A stretch of DNA of 64,000 bases, taken from assembly GCA_900100475.1 (NCBI GenBank), contig FMTU01000003.1, forward strand, positions 363,536 through 427,535, read 5' to 3'. The notes beneath the pieces are model-generated. The model ran no database searches, had not been told where the DNA came from, and worked only from the letters and a program-made list of their open reading frames with translations. The DNA is from Sphingobium faniae (GTDB lineage: Bacteria > Pseudomonadota > Alphaproteobacteria > Sphingomonadales > Sphingomonadaceae). Numbering within the stretch: the first letter of the stretch is position 1; the number at the start of each line of letters is the position of its first letter. The position numbers and the translations under genes were made by a program. Of this stretch, positions 48,450-58,376 are shown piece after piece.

Positions 48450-49754
48450 ATGACAAATCTGCACCGCCATGCCCCGCTGCGCGTCGCGCTGGTTGGCCTG
48501 GGAACCGTGGGCGGCGGCGTCATTCGGCTGCTCCAGACGAACGGAGACCTGATCGCCCGGCGCGCGGGCTGCCCCATTCAGGTGGTCGCGATTTCCGCGC
48601 GGGATCGCAGCAAGGCCCGGGGCGTCGACCTGTCGCCCTATGAATGGGTGGATGACATGACCACCCTGGCCGCGCGGAACGATATCGACGTGGTGGTCGA
48701 ACTGATCGGCGGCGCTGACGGCCCCGCGCTGACGCTGGCGCGGCAATGCCTTGCCGCGGGCAAGCCCTTCGTCACAGCGAACAAGGCGATGCTCGCGCAT
48801 CACGGGCTGGCCCTCGCCGCGCTGGCGGAGAAAGCAGGCATCGCGCTCAAATATGAAGCGGCGGTCGCGGGCGGCATCCCCGTCATCAAGGGGATACGCG
48901 AAGGAGCCGCCGCCAATGAGATCAGCCGCGTCTACGGCATCCTCAACGGCACCTGCAATTTCATCCTGACCACCATGGAGAAGGAAGGCCACGGCTTCGA
49001 CGATGTGCTGAAGGAAGCGCAGGAACTGGGCTATGCCGAGGCCGACCCCAGCTTCGACATCGACGGCGTGGATTCCGCGCACAAGCTGGCCATCCTCGCC
49101 AGCCTGGCGTTCGGCACGGAACTGGATTTCGGCAATGTCGCCACCACCGGCATCCGGCATGTCATCGCCGCCGACATCGCCGAAGCGGCCGCATTGGGTT
49201 ATCGCATCCGTCTGGTCGGCATGGCGGAGAACGGGCCGGACGGCCTGTTCCAGCGGGTCCATCCCATGCTGGTGCCGACCGATCACCCCCTCGCCCATGT
49301 CGACGGGTCGCTCAACGCCGTGGTGGTGGAAGGCAATTTCGTGGGGCGGCTCTTCTTCGAGGGACGCGGAGCGGGTGAAGGCCCCACGGCTTCGGCCGTC
49401 GTCGCCGACCTGATCGACGTCGCGCGCGACGAATATGGCGACGCCTTCGCCATGCCGGTGGCCGCGCTTGCCCCGCAGAAAACCGCCGATGCCGGACAGC
49501 GCGTCGGACGCAGCTATCTGCGCTTCAAGGTTCAGGACCGGCCCGGCGTGCTGGCGGAAATCGCCGCGGCGACGCGCGATGCGGGCGTATCCATCGAAAG
49601 CATGATCCAGCACGGCACCAAACAGCAGGACGGCGTGCTGATGGCGATCGTCACCCATGCTGGCGAGGAACGCTGCATTCACGAAACGCTCGACCGCCTG
49701 GCCGGATCAGACAGCCTGGTCCAGACGCCGATGGTCATGCATATTCTCGACTGA
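48450..49754 (+). CDS. hom: homoserine dehydrogenase
   Basis: 434 residues. NAD(P)-binding RVALVGLGTVGGGVIRLL, then FVTANKAMLAHHG, the homoserine part with GILNGTCNFILTTME and GYAEADPSFDIDGVDSAHKL (catalytic Asp/Lys) and a C-terminal ACT domain (RFKVQDRPGVLAEIAAATRD). It reduces aspartate semialdehyde toward threonine and methionine; the ACT domain gives threonine feedback. Confidence 0.95.
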   Translation: MTNLHRHAPLRVALVGLGTVGGGVIRLLQTNGDLIARRAGCPIQVVAISARDRSKARGVDLSPYEWVDDMTTLAARNDIDVVVELIGGADGPALTLARQCLAAGKPFVTANKAMLAHHGLALAALAEKAGIALKYEAAVAGGIPVIKGIREGAAANEISRVYGILNGTCNFILTTMEKEGHGFDDVLKEAQELGYAEADPSFDIDGVDSAHKLAILASLAFGTELDFGNVATTGIRHVIAADIAEAAALGYRIRLVGMAENGPDGLFQRVHPMLVPTDHPLAHVDGSLNAVVVEGNFVGRLFFEGRGAGEGPTASAVVADLIDVARDEYGDAFAMPVAALAPQKTADAGQRVGRSYLRFKVQDRPGVLAEIAAATRDAGVSIESMIQHGTKQQDGVLMAIVTHAGEERCIHETLDRLAGSDSLVQTPMVMHILD

Positions 49755-49760
49755 TCCGGA

Positions 49761-50072
49761 TCAGCGCAGTCCGAAGGCGCGCAATACACTGTCCTCCACG
49801 GGCTGCCCCAGCCGAAGCAGGGTGCGATTGGCGCGTTTGGGGCAATCCAGATTGCCGATGATGCGACAGGGGCGGGCGTCGAAACCATAGGCGCTCATCT
49901 TGTTGTCCACATGCGGACCCTGCCCATCGGCTATGCGGAGCGAATCGTCCGGCTCGGGCTTGCGGCACAAGGCAGGGACCGCCTGGCAGGGCGCGGGATG
50001 GCGCATGGACGTGGCCGATAGCGGGGCGCTCGTTCCGGCGACAAGACTGGCGGCGATCAGCGAAGCAATCAT
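49761..50072 (-). CDS. small secreted hypothetical protein
   Basis: 103 residues from ATG at 50072. Signal peptide MIASLIAASLVAGTSAPLSA; mature part has four cysteines (PCQAVPALCRKPE, RPCRIIGNLDCPKR), which could form two disulfides. It ends only 7 bp from the hom stop (convergent). Unknown role. Confidence 0.7.
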   Translation of the reverse strand: MIASLIAASLVAGTSAPLSATSMRHPAPCQAVPALCRKPEPDDSLRIADGQGPHVDNKMSAYGFDARPCRIIGNLDCPKRANRTLLRLGQPVEDSVLRAFGLR

Positions 50073-50233
50073 GGAGCGGCCCTGCCTCTTTTCCGTAATC
50101 CTCAACGCCGGCGACGCCCATCTGTTGCATCGTGCCGTCAAAAGGAGGGCCACAAGCGACACATGGCTCGACAAGGCACAGCCGACCTCCTATCGCCCTC
50201 CTCCGATATCGCTCAAAAAAAAGAGGAATGGAC

Positions 50234-51217
50234 ATGGTGCAGGCTAGCTCGATTCTCGATCGCGTCCTGGTGCTGGAAATGGTGCGGGTGACCGAGGCCG
50301 CCGCCATCGCAGCATCGAAGCTGATCGGCCGCGGCGATGAAAAGGCAGCGGACGCGGCCGCCGTGGAAGCCATGCGCCTGGCCTTCAACGATCTCTATAT
50401 GGACGGCACTGTCGTCATCGGAGAAGGCGAACGGGACGAAGCCCCGATGCTCTACATCGGCGAGAAGGTCGGCAACGCCATCGGCAAGGGACCGAAGATC
50501 GACATCGCGCTCGACCCGCTGGAAGGCACCACGATCACGGCCAAGGCGGGTCCGAACGCGCTCGCCGTGCTGGCTATTTCCGAGGAGGGCGGCCTGCTCA
50601 ACGCGCCCGACGTCTATATGGAGAAGCTGGCGGTCGGCCCCGGCTATCCCGAAGACATCATCGACCTCAACAAATCGGTGAAGGAAAATGTCGAAGCGGT
50701 AGCGAACGCCAAGGGCGTGGAGCCGGGCGACATCATCGTCTGCGTGCTGGACCGTCCGCGCCATGAAAAGCTGATCGCGGAACTGCGGGCGATCGGCTGC
50801 GGCATCATGCTGATCCCCGATGGCGACGTGGCGGGCGTGATCGCCACCACCAATCCCGAAACGACCATCGACATGTATATGGGTTCGGGCGGCGCGCCGG
50901 AAGGCGTTCTGGCCTGCGCCGCATTGCGCTGCGTCGGCGGGCAGTTCAAGGGCAAGCTGTTGTTCCGCAATGATGATGAGCGCGGCCGCGCGCACAAATG
51001 GGGCATCACCGACCTCGACAAGGTCTATGACCTCAAGGAACTGGCCAAGGGCGACTGCATTTTCGCAGCCACTGGCGTGACGGACGGTTCGCTGCTGGAT
51101 GGCGTCAAGCGGCTGCCGGGCGGCTGCCTCACGACCGAAAGCGTCGTCATGCGCGCCAGCACCGGCACCGTTCGCTGGGTGAAGGGCGAGCATCGGCTGG
51201 ACCGCAAGGATAGCTGA
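50234..51217 (+). CDS. glpX: fructose-1,6-bisphosphatase class II
   Basis: 327 residues from ATG at 50234; AGAGGA lies 6 bases upstream, favouring it over ATG at 50228. Core motifs: VIGEGERDEAPMLYIGE and DIALDPLEGTTITAKAG (metal and substrate). The end has DGSLLDGVKRLPGGCLTTES. It is a gluconeogenic enzyme and metal-dependent. Next to hom, a sphingomonad arrangement. Confidence 0.94.
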   Translation: MVQASSILDRVLVLEMVRVTEAAAIAASKLIGRGDEKAADAAAVEAMRLAFNDLYMDGTVVIGEGERDEAPMLYIGEKVGNAIGKGPKIDIALDPLEGTTITAKAGPNALAVLAISEEGGLLNAPDVYMEKLAVGPGYPEDIIDLNKSVKENVEAVANAKGVEPGDIIVCVLDRPRHEKLIAELRAIGCGIMLIPDGDVAGVIATTNPETTIDMYMGSGGAPEGVLACAALRCVGGQFKGKLLFRNDDERGRAHKWGITDLDKVYDLKELAKGDCIFAATGVTDGSLLDGVKRLPGGCLTTESVVMRASTGTVRWVKGEHRLDRKDS

Positions 51218-51245
51218 GAACGTCCTTCGATCAGGATGATGGAAG

Positions 51246-51269
51246 AAGGGGCTTGATCGGCCCCTTTTT
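51246..51269 (+). terminator. intrinsic terminator after glpX
   Basis: AAGGGGC (51246-51252) pairs with GCCCCTT (51260-51266), loop TTGATCG, followed by TTTC. It ends the glpX transcript. The rest of the gap to 51381 shows nothing. Confidence 0.85.
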
Positions 51270-51380
51270 CTTTGGGCGATTATATATTTTGCAGCCAGCT
51301 ATGCGGAATGATGGCTCCGGGGGAGAAGGCCGCGGACGGCCGTCGCATGAACCGGCGTGCGCGGTAACGTTTCTCCGCGT

Positions 51381-51779
51381 CTAACGGCCCGCGCGATGGT
51401 TGAGATCGTGACCGAGCGCCAGAATGCCTACGCCCAGTAAGGTGCAGACGCTTTCCTGCAAGCCATGATCCATGGTCAGAGCGCCCGCCATGATGCCAAG
51501 GCCCAGCGAGCCGACAGCCGCAGGCATCATGAAGCCATGCGCTATCGCTCCATGCCCCAGCGCCAGCGCGCCCAGCAGAATCGCCAGCACCAGCCCCACC
51601 TCATGAAAGAGCGGATTTTCGAAGATGCCGCCCGCCGAAGCGAGCAGCCCCAGAAACACGGCCGTGGCGAAGCAATGCGCGACGCAAAGCCCGGACAGGC
51701 TCATGGCGATCCGGTCGATCCGGCCTGTTGTCAGGGCGTGGCGGAGGCTGAACGGCATGGCGTCTGCGATATAGACCAT
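51381..51779 (-). CDS. MerC-domain membrane protein
   Basis: 132 residues with four spans. The MerC-type motif LSGLCVAHCFATAVFLGLLA holds the Cys pair (CVAHC) in the first span; GAIAHGFMMPAAVGSLGLGI follows. MerC proteins move mercuric ion, but stand-alone chromosomal copies without mer genes are of unclear role. The start may be the internal ATG at 51758. Confidence 0.8.
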   Translation of the reverse strand: MVYIADAMPFSLRHALTTGRIDRIAMSLSGLCVAHCFATAVFLGLLASAGGIFENPLFHEVGLVLAILLGALALGHGAIAHGFMMPAAVGSLGLGIMAGALTMDHGLQESVCTLLGVGILALGHDLNHRAGR

Positions 51780-51844
51780 GGCTGGCGAGGTTACAACATA
51801 TCATTACAATATTTTACCCGGCGGCGGGCAAAAATGATGGCGCG

Positions 51845-53620
51845 TCAGGCCGCCAGACGCAGACAGTTGCGACCGCTGTTCTTGGCGCGGTAAAGCGCCT
51901 TGTCCGCCGCTTCCAGCATGGCTCCCGCCTCCGAAGCGCCGTCCAGTTCGACCAGCCCCGCGCTGAAAGTCACGGTGACGCTTTGGCCGGTGTCGAGAGG
52001 GACAGGCTCACCCGCCACCATGCGCCGCAACCGTTCACAGACAGCGCTGGCCCGGTGGATATCCAGATCGGCCAGCAGAATCGCGAATTCCTCGCCCCCC
52101 AGCCGTCCGATGCAGTCCCTGCTCCGCAGACCGGGCTTCAGCCGCTCCACGAAAGCGCCCAGCACCCTGTCGCCGGCGGCATGGCCATAACAGTCATTGA
52201 CCGCCTTGAAATGATCGAGATCCAGAAGCAGCAGGCAGGAACGGTTGTCGCCCGCCACCCGGCCGATTTCAGTTTCCAGCCTTTCCAGAAAGGCGCTGCG
52301 GCTCGCCGCTCCCGTCAGCGAATCCTGGGAGGCCGCCTGCTGCAACGCCTGTTGCTGCGCCTTGTGGCGGGACATGTCCCTTATGGTGCAGACGATGCCG
52401 GTCGGGCCGTCCTGCTCGTCGATGACCGCGCGCGCCACCATCTCATGCCATTCCAGATCGTCAATGGCGCGAAACAGGCGGAATTCGGCCCGATGGATAT
52501 CTTGCGGCTGTTCCAGCGCGCGGCGGCAAGTGGCGGTCATCAGCGCCCTGTCCTTGGGATGGATCAGGTCGGCCGCCGGTTGGTCCATCAACAGGTCGGG
52601 CGCGCAGCCGATCTGTTCCAGCACGGAAGGCGACGCATAATGGATGCGCCCGTCAACGCCGAGGTTCAGCACCATGTCGCCGCAATGCTCCGCGATGATG
52701 CGGTATCGCGCTTCGCTGTCGCGCAACATCTGGAACAGCCTGCGCCGCCCGTTCAGTTCGGCCGCCACGGGGAGGGACAGGAAAAAGCTGAACGCCAGAT
52801 ATATCTGGAAGAACTGGGTCTTTGCTCCGGGCGACGCCGCGATCGTCGAGAGATAGCCATGGCTGAGCGCCGCCGACGCGCCCCCGATGATGGCGAGGAC
52901 GACGATGGACGCCGCCGCGCCATGATGGCCCGCGCGAAAGGAAATCATCACCAGCGGAAGCAACGGCATGAACAGCAGCGGATAATGGTCCTGCGAGAAT
53001 ATATACCAGCTCGTCACGCCCAGCAGGAGGAGCAGGCCGAGGGTTTCCAGCTTGGCCCGCCGGGAAACGGCGCCAAACCATCGCGCCCATTCGCCTTGCA
53101 TCAGCATGACCAGCACCGGCGCGCAGATCAAACCGCCCAGCACATGTCCCGACCACCATTGCAGCCAGCTCGCGCTGAAAGGCAGGGATACGAAGAACGA
53201 GGCGGTCAGCGCCGCTCCCGTGCCCACCAGGGCATTCACCCCGCACAAGGCGGCCACGAAAACCGCCAGCGGGACCAGCGACACCATGATGTTTCGACCC
53301 GATGCATAATGTCGGCAGATGATCGCCACCCCCAGCGATTCGGCGATGTTGAGCAGCATCATGGGGAAAGCCGCCACCGGCCCAAAACCGAACAGGGTCG
53401 TGGAAACAGCGCTGGCGAGCGCGCAGGCCATGATCGCGCGCAGCCAATGAGCGCGCGGCGACGTCAGCAATTCCGCCATCAGAAAGGCGTTCGCGCCCCA
53501 GATGAAGGCGATCCCGCCTTCAAAGCGCGACATCATGAGCGACAGGGAGGAAACCAGGAAATAGACGCCGCCGGTCAGCAACGGCGCGCAGAGGGCAAGA
53601 AGGCGAGGAGAAGACCGCAT
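51845..53620 (-). CDS. diguanylate cyclase: MASE1-like sensor, PAS, GGDEF
   Basis: 591 residues. About eight N-terminal spans (1-285) resemble MASE1. A PAS domain lies about 300-420 (YRIIAEHCGDMVLNLGVDGR). The GGDEF domain follows with DCIGRLGGEEFAILLADL (GGEEF active site) and LLLDLDHFKAVNDCYGHAAG (Mg-binding). It should make c-di-GMP, with the PilZ protein at 44097 as a possible reader. The RxxD inhibitory site is not evident upstream of GGEEF. Confidence 0.92.
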   Translation of the reverse strand: MRSSPRLLALCAPLLTGGVYFLVSSLSLMMSRFEGGIAFIWGANAFLMAELLTSPRAHWLRAIMACALASAVSTTLFGFGPVAAFPMMLLNIAESLGVAIICRHYASGRNIMVSLVPLAVFVAALCGVNALVGTGAALTASFFVSLPFSASWLQWWSGHVLGGLICAPVLVMLMQGEWARWFGAVSRRAKLETLGLLLLLGVTSWYIFSQDHYPLLFMPLLPLVMISFRAGHHGAAASIVVLAIIGGASAALSHGYLSTIAASPGAKTQFFQIYLAFSFFLSLPVAAELNGRRRLFQMLRDSEARYRIIAEHCGDMVLNLGVDGRIHYASPSVLEQIGCAPDLLMDQPAADLIHPKDRALMTATCRRALEQPQDIHRAEFRLFRAIDDLEWHEMVARAVIDEQDGPTGIVCTIRDMSRHKAQQQALQQAASQDSLTGAASRSAFLERLETEIGRVAGDNRSCLLLLDLDHFKAVNDCYGHAAGDRVLGAFVERLKPGLRSRDCIGRLGGEEFAILLADLDIHRASAVCERLRRMVAGEPVPLDTGQSVTVTFSAGLVELDGASEAGAMLEAADKALYRAKNSGRNCLRLAA

Positions 53621-53703
53621 GTCGCGGCCCCTGCTATCGCCGCAAAGTTAACATATGCTCACGATCGCGAAGCGACGCCGCGGATGCCCGCCTCCGCGAC
53701 CCG

Positions 53704-55163
<1,460 letters not shown>

Positions 55164-55167
<4 letters not shown>

Positions 55168-56672
55168 GACCTTTCCTCCAGCCAGCGCGACAGGCGCGCG
55201 GTTTGTGCGGCATCGAACCGCAAACCCAGCTTCGTGCGCCGCCAGAGAATATCCCCGGCGGTCCGCGCCCATTCCCGCGCGATCAGATAATGCACTTCCG
55301 CTTCGGTGAGGCCATGGCCGAAATGGATGCCCAGATCGTCAAGCCGCCGGGCATCGCCAAGCCAATGACGGGCGACGGTGCCATAAGCGCGGCCGATGCG
55401 GTCGATCCACGGCGGGTCGAGAAAGGGATAGTCGCGCGACAATCCGGCCAGCAGGTCGGCAAGGCCCGTCATCGGGAAATCCCCGCCCGGCAATGGCAGG
55501 GAGGCGGTCCAATCCTTCCCCGACAGGACGGGCAGCAGCGGCTTGAGCATGTCCATCGCTTCGGCGGCGAGGTGGCGATAGGTGGTGATCTTGCCCCCGA
55601 AGACGCTCAGCATCGGCGCTTCGCCCTCCTCTCCTTCCAGTTCGAGGCGATAGCCGCGCGTCGCCGCCTCGGGCTTGCCGGAGCCGTCGTCCACCAGCGG
55701 CCGCACGCCCGCATAGCTCCAGACCACGTCCGCCGGAGCGATGCGGCGGTCGAAATAGCGATTCGCGCCTTCGCAGAGATAGGCCACCTCCTCCGCGCTG
55801 GCGGTGACTTGATCGAGCGCCCCGTCATGGTCGCTGTCGGTGGTGCCGATCAGGGTGAAGTCCCGCTCATAGGGAATGGCGAAGAAGATGCGGCCATCGG
55901 GAAGCTGGAAGAAATAGGCGAAACCGTGATCGAACAGGCGCGGCACGACGATATGCGATCCCCGGACCAGCCGCATGGGACGGTCAGTGGGCTGATCGGC
56001 GCGGGCAAGCAGGTCGAGGACCGAGGGACCTGTCGCGTTGACGACGACCCGCGCCTGGAAGCGGGCCGCTTCGCCGGATGGCTGGCGGGCATGGAGGGTC
56101 CAATATCCCTCGTCCCTTTCGAGCCGCGTGACTTCGGTGCGGGTGCGGATGTCCGCGCCCCGGTCCGCCGCATCGCGCGCGTTGAGGATGACGAGGCGGG
56201 CGTCGTCCACCCATCCGTCCGAATAGACATAGCCGCGCCCGAAGCCCGGCTTGAGCGGCGCCCCGGCCGGATGACGGCGCAGGTCGATGGATTGCGTGGG
56301 CGGCAAGGCGCGGCGGCCGCCGATATGATCGTAAAGAAAAAGGCCGAGGCGCAGCAGCCAGCGTGGCCTCAAGCCCCGCACCCATGGCAGCACGAAGCGC
56401 ATCGGGTGGATGATGTGCGGCGCTATCTCCCAAAGCCGTTCGCGTTCGGACAGGGATTCGCGGACCAGCGCGAACTCATAATGTTCCAGATAGCGCAGCC
56501 CGCCATGGATCAGCTTGGTCGAGGCGGAGGATGTGCCGCCCGCCAGATCGCCCTTCTCCAGCAACAGGACCGACGCGCCGCGCCCGGCCGCGTCGCGGGC
56601 GATGCCGCAGCCGTTGATGCCGCCGCCGATGACGGCAAGGTCATGGATGATGTCGGCCGCCTCGCTGCTCAC
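55164..56672 (-). CDS. glpD: glycerol-3-phosphate dehydrogenase (aerobic, FAD)
   Basis: 502 residues. FAD loop DLAVIGGGINGCGIARDAAG, then GTSSASTKLIHGGLRYLEHY, the GlpD signature, and a C-terminal helical domain with HFGHGLTEAEVHYLIAREWA. A membrane-linked enzyme passing electrons to quinone. Upstream of glpK in the same operon. Confidence 0.94.
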
Positions 56673-56686
56673 AACGGCAGTCTAGA

Positions 56687-56785
56687 GCATCGAGCGCAAA
56701 AGTGGGAACCGGTTTTGCGCAAAAAGCGATGCGACAACAAAAGATTAGAGCGCGCATCCTGCGTCTTATTTAACGCAGCGCGCTC
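56687..56785. repeat. composite intergenic palindromic repeat
   Basis: Two hairpins side by side. First: GCGCAAAA (56694-56701) with TTTTGCGC (56713-56720), flanked by GCATCG (56687-56692) and CGATGC (56727-56732). Second: GAGCGCGC (56748-56755) with GCGCGCTC (56778-56785), enclosing TGCGT/ACGCA. The AAAAGTGGGAACCGGTTTTG core is a sequence I recall as a dispersed intergenic repeat of alphaproteobacteria. It may act as terminator or repeat of glpD/clpS context. Confidence 0.65.
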
Positions 56786-56837
56786 CAGGTCGGACGGGAC
56801 GAAGATAAAGCCGGGAAAGAAAACGAAACTTGCGGAC

Positions 56838-57218
56838 TTACGCCTTTTCCAGCGTGCATTGCAGGGGGTGCTGGTTCTGGCGGGCGAAGTCCATCACCTG
56901 ATTGACCTTGGTCTCGGCCACTTCATAGCTGAAGATGCCGCAGACGCCGACTCCGCGCTGGTGGACGTGGAGCATGACGCGGGTCGCTTCCTCCATATCC
57001 ATGCGGAAGAATTGCTGGAGGACGTGAACGACGAATTCCATCGGCGTATAATCGTCGTTCAGCATCAACACCTTGTAGAGCGACGGTTTTTTGGTGCGCG
57101 TGCGGGTACGGGTGGCGATGCCGACATTCGGCCCACCGGGGCCTTCGCCCTGATCGTCCCGGTCATTGCCCGCCAACCGGATGAGGCGCGTCGAGGTCGA
57201 GGTGATGATGCTGTCCAT
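56838..57218 (-). CDS. clpS: ATP-dependent Clp protease adaptor ClpS
   Basis: 126 residues. The conserved core [20 protein letters not shown] and [20 protein letters not shown] match ClpS, which delivers N-degron substrates to ClpA. The N-terminal ~45 residues are an unstructured extension. clpA is not in the window on this side. Confidence 0.94.
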   Translation of the reverse strand: MDSIITSTSTRLIRLAGNDRDDQGEGPGGPNVGIATRTRTRTKKPSLYKVLMLNDDYTPMEFVVHVLQQFFRMDMEEATRVMLHVHQRGVGVCGIFSYEVAETKVNQVMDFARQNQHPLQCTLEKA

Positions 57219-57335
57219 GCTGGGTCAGGATATGGCGATTTGGGGCATGATGACAAGGGGCGGCGAGTCAGGCCATCGCAGCCACCGCCTCAGCACCACT
57301 CACGCCAGTGAGCGGGGATGGATGTTCGCCCATGC

Positions 57336-57374
57336 AAAAGGGGCGCCCCTTCCCGATGAAGGCGCGCCCCTTTT
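57336..57374 (-). terminator. bidirectional terminator downstream of phasin
   Basis: AAAAGGGGCGC (57336-57346) pairs with GCGCCCCTTTT (57364-57374); the T-runs exist on both strands. It lies 21 bp below the phasin stop and probably ends the phasin message. Confidence 0.85.
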
Positions 57375-57394
57375 CCTATTCGGACGGGACCGTC

Positions 57395-58246
57395 TTACTT
57401 GGCCAGCGTCTTCACCTTGTCGGTGACGATCGACACGCGCGCGGCGAGCGGCTGGGCGACGTCGCCCGCCAGCTTCAGCACGGCTTCGCTGCTCTTGGCG
57501 GCTTCCTTGGCGAAGTCGTCGAAGCTGGTCGCGAAAAGCTGGCTCTGAAGCTGGAAGAACTCGGTCGGCGTCTTCACGGTCGAGAAGTTCTTGAAAGAGG
57601 CGGTCGCCTTTTCGAAGTTCTTGCGGCCATAGTCGACCGCTTCCTGACCCAGGGTTTCGACGCCCTTGGCCGCGATCTTGCCGGATTCGACCAGCGCCTC
57701 GACATTGCCCTTGGCCAGATCGCTGAATTCTTCCAGCGCCTTGGTAGACTTTTCAACGCCGGCCCTGGCCTTTTCGTTGAAATCGGTATAGGCGGTTTCG
57801 ATCTTCGCCTTGGCGTCTTCGGCGAACTTCTTTCCGTTTTCGAGTATCTCGTTCATCGTCGTCGTTCCTTCTGTAACAGGCAGCGGCTTGGGCGTGGTTT
57901 TCACACCGGCAGTGGAAGCGGCGCGTTTCGGCTTGCCGAAGGTTTCGGCCCCTTCACTGTTCGGTTCGGGCGCGGCGTCCACCGCCATGACGGCGGCGGC
58001 CACAGCGACCGGAGCGGCGTCGGACGCCGGATTTGCCGGCCTTGTCACGGGCTTCCGCGATGGGGCAGGCTTTTGCGCGGCGGGCTTGGCCGCCGGCGTT
58101 GCGGGAGCAGCGGCCTTCGGCGCGGCGCCCTGGGGTTTTTCGCCGATCGCGGATTCCGCCGCTTTCAGCACCTGTGCGGCGGACAGGGTTTTGTCATCGC
58201 TCTTCACGCCCGGCTCTGGGCGCTTCGTCCTTGGGGTAACGGCCAT
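57395..58246 (-). CDS. phasin, PHA-granule protein
   Basis: 283 residues from ATG at 58246 (GGAGG 8 bases upstream). The N-terminal ~130 residues are an Ala/Pro/Lys-rich low-complexity extension; the C-terminal ~150 are the helical phasin domain (KAKIETAYTDFNEKARAGVE, VKTPTEFFQLQSQLFATSFD). It coats polyhydroxyalkanoate granules. Gene order behind phaC and the PhaR-like sites fit. A shorter start at MNEILENGKKF is possible. Confidence 0.88.
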   Translation of the reverse strand: MAVTPRTKRPEPGVKSDDKTLSAAQVLKAAESAIGEKPQGAAPKAAAPATPAAKPAAQKPAPSRKPVTRPANPASDAAPVAVAAAVMAVDAAPEPNSEGAETFGKPKRAASTAGVKTTPKPLPVTEGTTTMNEILENGKKFAEDAKAKIETAYTDFNEKARAGVEKSTKALEEFSDLAKGNVEALVESGKIAAKGVETLGQEAVDYGRKNFEKATASFKNFSTVKTPTEFFQLQSQLFATSFDDFAKEAAKSSEAVLKLAGDVAQPLAARVSIVTDKVKTLAK

Positions 58247-58261
58247 AGCCTCTGCCTCCAT

Positions 58262-58324
58262 TTGCTGCACTGCACAATAAGCACTTTTGCGACGAATTGC
58301 AAGAGATTTTGTGCGATGCAACAA
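58262..58324 (-). promoter_or_regulatory. phasin promoter with two PhaR-like operators
   Basis: On the minus strand TTGCAA (58297-58302) and TATTGT (58274-58279) are separated by 17 bp. Two near-identical 16-mers flank it: TTGTGCAGTGCAGCAA (minus strand, 58262-58277, covering the -10) and TTGTGCGATGCAACAA (plus strand, 58309-58324). TGC/GCA-rich palindromes are typical PhaR targets. A repressor that leaves when polymer appears is the expected logic. Confidence 0.7.
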
Positions 58325-58376
58325 AATTGACATATGGGCTGGGACGGCATCGCCCGAGGCGTGAAATAACCCTTTC

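Noticed and set aside
56694..56720. The 8-bp hairpin as glpD promoter or operator
   Set aside because: It lies just upstream of glpD on the right side for control, but its core resembles dispersed repeats and no -35/-10 pair fits around it.
55203..57311. A 702-codon open frame on the plus strand opposite glpD and clpS
   Set aside because: It runs antisense to glpD and clpS, which have full family motifs; GC-rich third positions keep the opposite frame open.
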